Of a stretch of 24,080 nt of DNA, positions 22,520-24,080 are shown one piece after another (the first letter of the stretch is position 1; each line of letters starts with the position of its first letter). The translations under genes and the position numbers were made by a program. The stretch is from SIG603 sp964370115 (lineage in GTDB: Bacteria > Bacillota > Clostridia > Oscillospirales > Acutalibacteraceae). The stretch covers positions 1-24,080 of the forward strand of contig CAYJIA010000033.1 in NCBI GenBank assembly GCA_964370115.1, read 5' to 3'. The notes below the pieces were generated by a model. It was not told the DNA's origin. It worked only from the letters and a program-made list of their open reading frames with translations, and did no database searches.

Positions 22520-22549
22520 ATTATACAGCGAATAGTATTGTTTTGTCAA
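22520..22549 (-). promoter_or_regulatory. Consensus promoter of the padR-DUF1700-DUF4097 operon
   Basis: On the minus strand TTGACA (22549-22544), an 18-base spacer, TATAAT (22525-22520). Confidence 0.82.
22523..22538. promoter_or_regulatory. Putative PadR operator
   Basis: ATAC-N8-GTAT (22523-22526/22535-22538), lying between the -35 and -10 boxes. The 4-8-4 spacing resembles the ATGT-N8-ACAT type known for PadR repressors; the assignment is by analogy. Confidence 0.5.
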
Positions 22550-22562
22550 CACTATATTTTAT

Positions 22563-22591
22563 TTGCAAAAATATTTCTTTTATGATAAACT
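22563..22591 (+). promoter_or_regulatory. Possible promoter of the M20 amidohydrolase
   Basis: TTGCAA (22563-22568), 17 bases, TAAACT (22586-22591), then GGGAG and the ATG at 22625. Confidence 0.45.
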
Positions 22592-22624
22592 TTTATATAT
22601 CACAAAATAAGGGAGCGATTAGCC

Positions 22625-23791
22625 ATGAATTTTAAACTACCTGCCGACAAAACAGAGGAATATATAATTGACAGAAGGCGCTTTTATCACGCCTGCCCAG
22701 AAACTTCTTTCAATGAAGAAAACACAACAAGACATCTAAAAGAAGACTTAGAAAAAATGGGACTGACTGTGAATTTATTTGATGGTGTCCACGGACTTTA
22801 TGCCGATATAGTAGGCGGTAAAAAAGGAAAAACCGTGGCACTTAGGGCAGATATTGATGCCTTAAAAATCAACGAGGCTACAAATCTTTCTTTTGCCGCA
22901 AAAAACGGCAACATGCACGCCTGCGGTCACGACACACATATCGCAATGCTTTTAGGTGCTGCTAAAATGTTAAATGAAATTAAAGAGCAGTTAAGCGGTA
23001 AGGTCAGGCTGATTTTCCAGCCAGCCGAAGAGGTGGCAAGAGGTGCCGCAATTATAATAAAGCAAGGTGTAATGGAAGGTGTAGACGCGGTTTACTCTAG
23101 CCATATTTGGGGGAATTTTGACGCACCTGGAATAAGTGTAGAGGCAGGAAACCGCATGGCAGGCAGTGCCACTGTAAACATTACTGTAAAGGGACTTGGG
23201 GCACATGCAAGCGCACCGAATCTTGGAGTAGATGCGATTGTGGCTGGAAGTGCCATAGTCATGGCTTTACAACAATATGTAGCAAGAATTAACGACCCAC
23301 TAAATCCACTGGTGTTAAGTATAGGTACTTTCCACGGCGGTTCTAATTTTAATGTAATTGCAAATGAGGTGACGATGAGCGGAAGCATACGTACCTTTTC
23401 TGCCCAAATGCTAGACACGGCATATGAAACTTTGAGTAATATTGTGGAAAACACAGCCAAGGCATATGGTGCAACTGCTACAATTACCGTAGAAAAAATG
23501 ACCTTGCCCGTCATAAACAATAAGGAAAAAGTTTTAAAAATTGCACAAAACGCGGTGGAGAAAATGTACGGTAAGCAGTACTTAACTCACCTTGACACTC
23601 TAATGGGAAGCGAAGATTTTTCTGAGTATACCGAGTGTTGCGACGGAGTTTTCGCATTTTTAGGAAGTCGAAACAGGGAAAAAAATATCACCTACACAAA
23701 CCACCATGAGCAGTTTGATGTAGATGAAAGTGTCTTAAAAAGAGGCAGTGCGCTATATGCACAGTTCGCCTATGATTTTTTGAATAATTGA
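22625..23791 (+). CDS. M20 family amidohydrolase (N-acyl amino acid / hippurate hydrolase-like)
   Basis: A cytoplasmic metal-dependent amidase that removes acyl groups from amino acids or related amides (hippurate, N-acetyl, indole-acetyl). The 388 residues are full length. LRADIDALK is at 73-81. The metal box MHACGHDTH gives C100 and H102, PAEE supplies E135/E136, SSHIWG gives H160, and the late NHHEQFDVDE gives the last His. The dimerisation insert contains GLGAHASAP (190-198). The ATG at 22625 follows GGGAG by 9 bases. It is monocistronic and divergent from the PadR operon. The stop is followed within about 12 bases by repeat copy C. Carboxypeptidase activity is a less likely alternative. 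Confidence 0.93.
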   Translation: MNFKLPADKTEEYIIDRRRFYHACPETSFNEENTTRHLKEDLEKMGLTVNLFDGVHGLYADIVGGKKGKTVALRADIDALKINEATNLSFAAKNGNMHACGHDTHIAMLLGAAKMLNEIKEQLSGKVRLIFQPAEEVARGAAIIIKQGVMEGVDAVYSSHIWGNFDAPGISVEAGNRMAGSATVNITVKGLGAHASAPNLGVDAIVAGSAIVMALQQYVARINDPLNPLVLSIGTFHGGSNFNVIANEVTMSGSIRTFSAQMLDTAYETLSNIVENTAKAYGATATITVEKMTLPVINNKEKVLKIAQNAVEKMYGKQYLTHLDTLMGSEDFSEYTECCDGVFAFLGSRNREKNITYTNHHEQFDVDESVLKRGSALYAQFAYDFLNN

Positions 23792-23802
23792 GAATTGTTG
23801 TG

Positions 23803-23984
23803 AAAATCCTGCGGATTTTTTATTAAAAGCTTTACTCAATTTTTCTCGAAAAATTGCGGATTCAAAAGGCAGAGCCTTTGGCGTTTTCCGCAGAAAACGA
23901 AATCCAATACTAAAAAACGCAGGAATGGTGAATTTTAATGTCCAGTGGACATTAAAAGAGGGAAACCCTCGTCGGGGGTTTTCC
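23803..23984 (-). repeat. Dispersed hairpin-mosaic repeat, copy C (complete, inverted)
   Basis: Same palindromes as copy B in reverse order: AAAATCC/GGATTTT (23803-23809/23813-23819), CAATTTTTC/GAAAAATTG (23837-23845/23848-23856), AAAGGC/GCCTTT (23865-23870/23874-23879), CGTTTTC/GAAAACG (23882-23888/23893-23899), TTTTAATGTCCA/TGGACATTAAAA (23933-23944/23946-23957) and GGAAACCC/GGGTTTTCC (about 23961-23984). It lies directly after the M20 gene stop. Confidence 0.92.
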
Positions 23985-24010
23985 TTTTTTAGTGAAGAAT
24001 AAAGAGTTTC

Positions 24011-24080
24011 GGTGAAATGCTTAGCATTTTTTATTAAAAGCTTTACTCAATTTTTCTCGAAAAATTGCGGATTCAAAAGG
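24011..24080 (-). repeat. Dispersed hairpin-mosaic repeat, copy D (cut by window end)
   Basis: AAATGC/GCATTT (24015-24020/24024-24029) and CAATTTTTC/GAAAAATTG (24048-24056/24059-24067), then the same flank as copy C to the window end. It is in tandem with copy C, same orientation, 26 bases apart. Its first hairpin is the ATGC/GCAT version of copy A, not the ATCC/GGAT version of B and C. Confidence 0.85.

Overview
The window is about 24 kb of AT-rich, Gram-positive (Firmicutes/Clostridia-like) chromosome. The evidence is a SpoIID-type sporulation protein, strong AGGAGG-type ribosome sites, several TTG starts, sigma-A promoters with TTGACA/TATAAT boxes, intrinsic terminators, and the PadR-DUF1700-DUF4097 cassette common in Firmicutes. 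A run of 100 N bases at 9802-9901 marks a scaffold join, so this is draft (possibly metagenome-derived) sequence and gene order across that join is not proven. I see no rRNA, tRNA, CRISPR array, phage module or transposase.

Layout. 1-128: a copy of a dispersed hairpin-rich repeat, ahead of a spoIID-like gene (minus). 1393-2760: citrate synthase with its own promoter and terminator. 2860-4215: an unusual membrane protein, DUF308-like in front and apparently a circularly permuted papain-like cysteine hydrolase behind. 4494-5399: an unrecognised eight-helix membrane protein. 5499-6360: a GNAT acetyltransferase and a 99-residue orphan. 6665-8787: gapA and a zinc-type medium-chain dehydrogenase. 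8860 to the N gap: a truncated epimerase/reductase. 9918-12488: a Gfo/Idh/MocA oxidoreductase and a Cys-type sulfatase in one operon. 12609-14155: a metal-sensing ArsR/SmtB repressor with an SO_0444/YraQ-like permease that carries a five-unit Cys-rich tandem repeat. 14253-14488: a terminator and a second repeat copy. 14512-16098: release factor 3 (prfC). 16213-17969: a PadR regulator, a double-zinc-ribbon membrane protein and a small membrane protein. 18063-19471: a FetA/FetB-type metal-export ABC transporter, divergent from that PadR operon. 19468-20652: a DUF815 AAA+ protein whose stop shares bases with the fetB stop. 20822-22488: PadR-DUF1700-DUF4097. 22625-23791: an M20 amidohydrolase. 23803-24080: two more repeat copies, inverted relative to the first two.

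How the genes work together. The best-supported circuit is the ArsR-permease pair. The repressor has an exact CzrA/SmtB alpha5 zinc-site spacing (DxHx10HxxH), sits behind a perfect-consensus promoter overlapped by a 30-bp inverted repeat, and its stop codon overlaps the permease ribosome site. This makes it a likely Zn/Co-responsive efflux operon. Both PadR genes also have strong promoters with dyads at or near the -10 box, which suggests autoregulation.

The most unusual DNA feature is the repeat family. Each copy is a string of short palindromes, and two of the hairpin stems carry paired compensatory base changes between copies.
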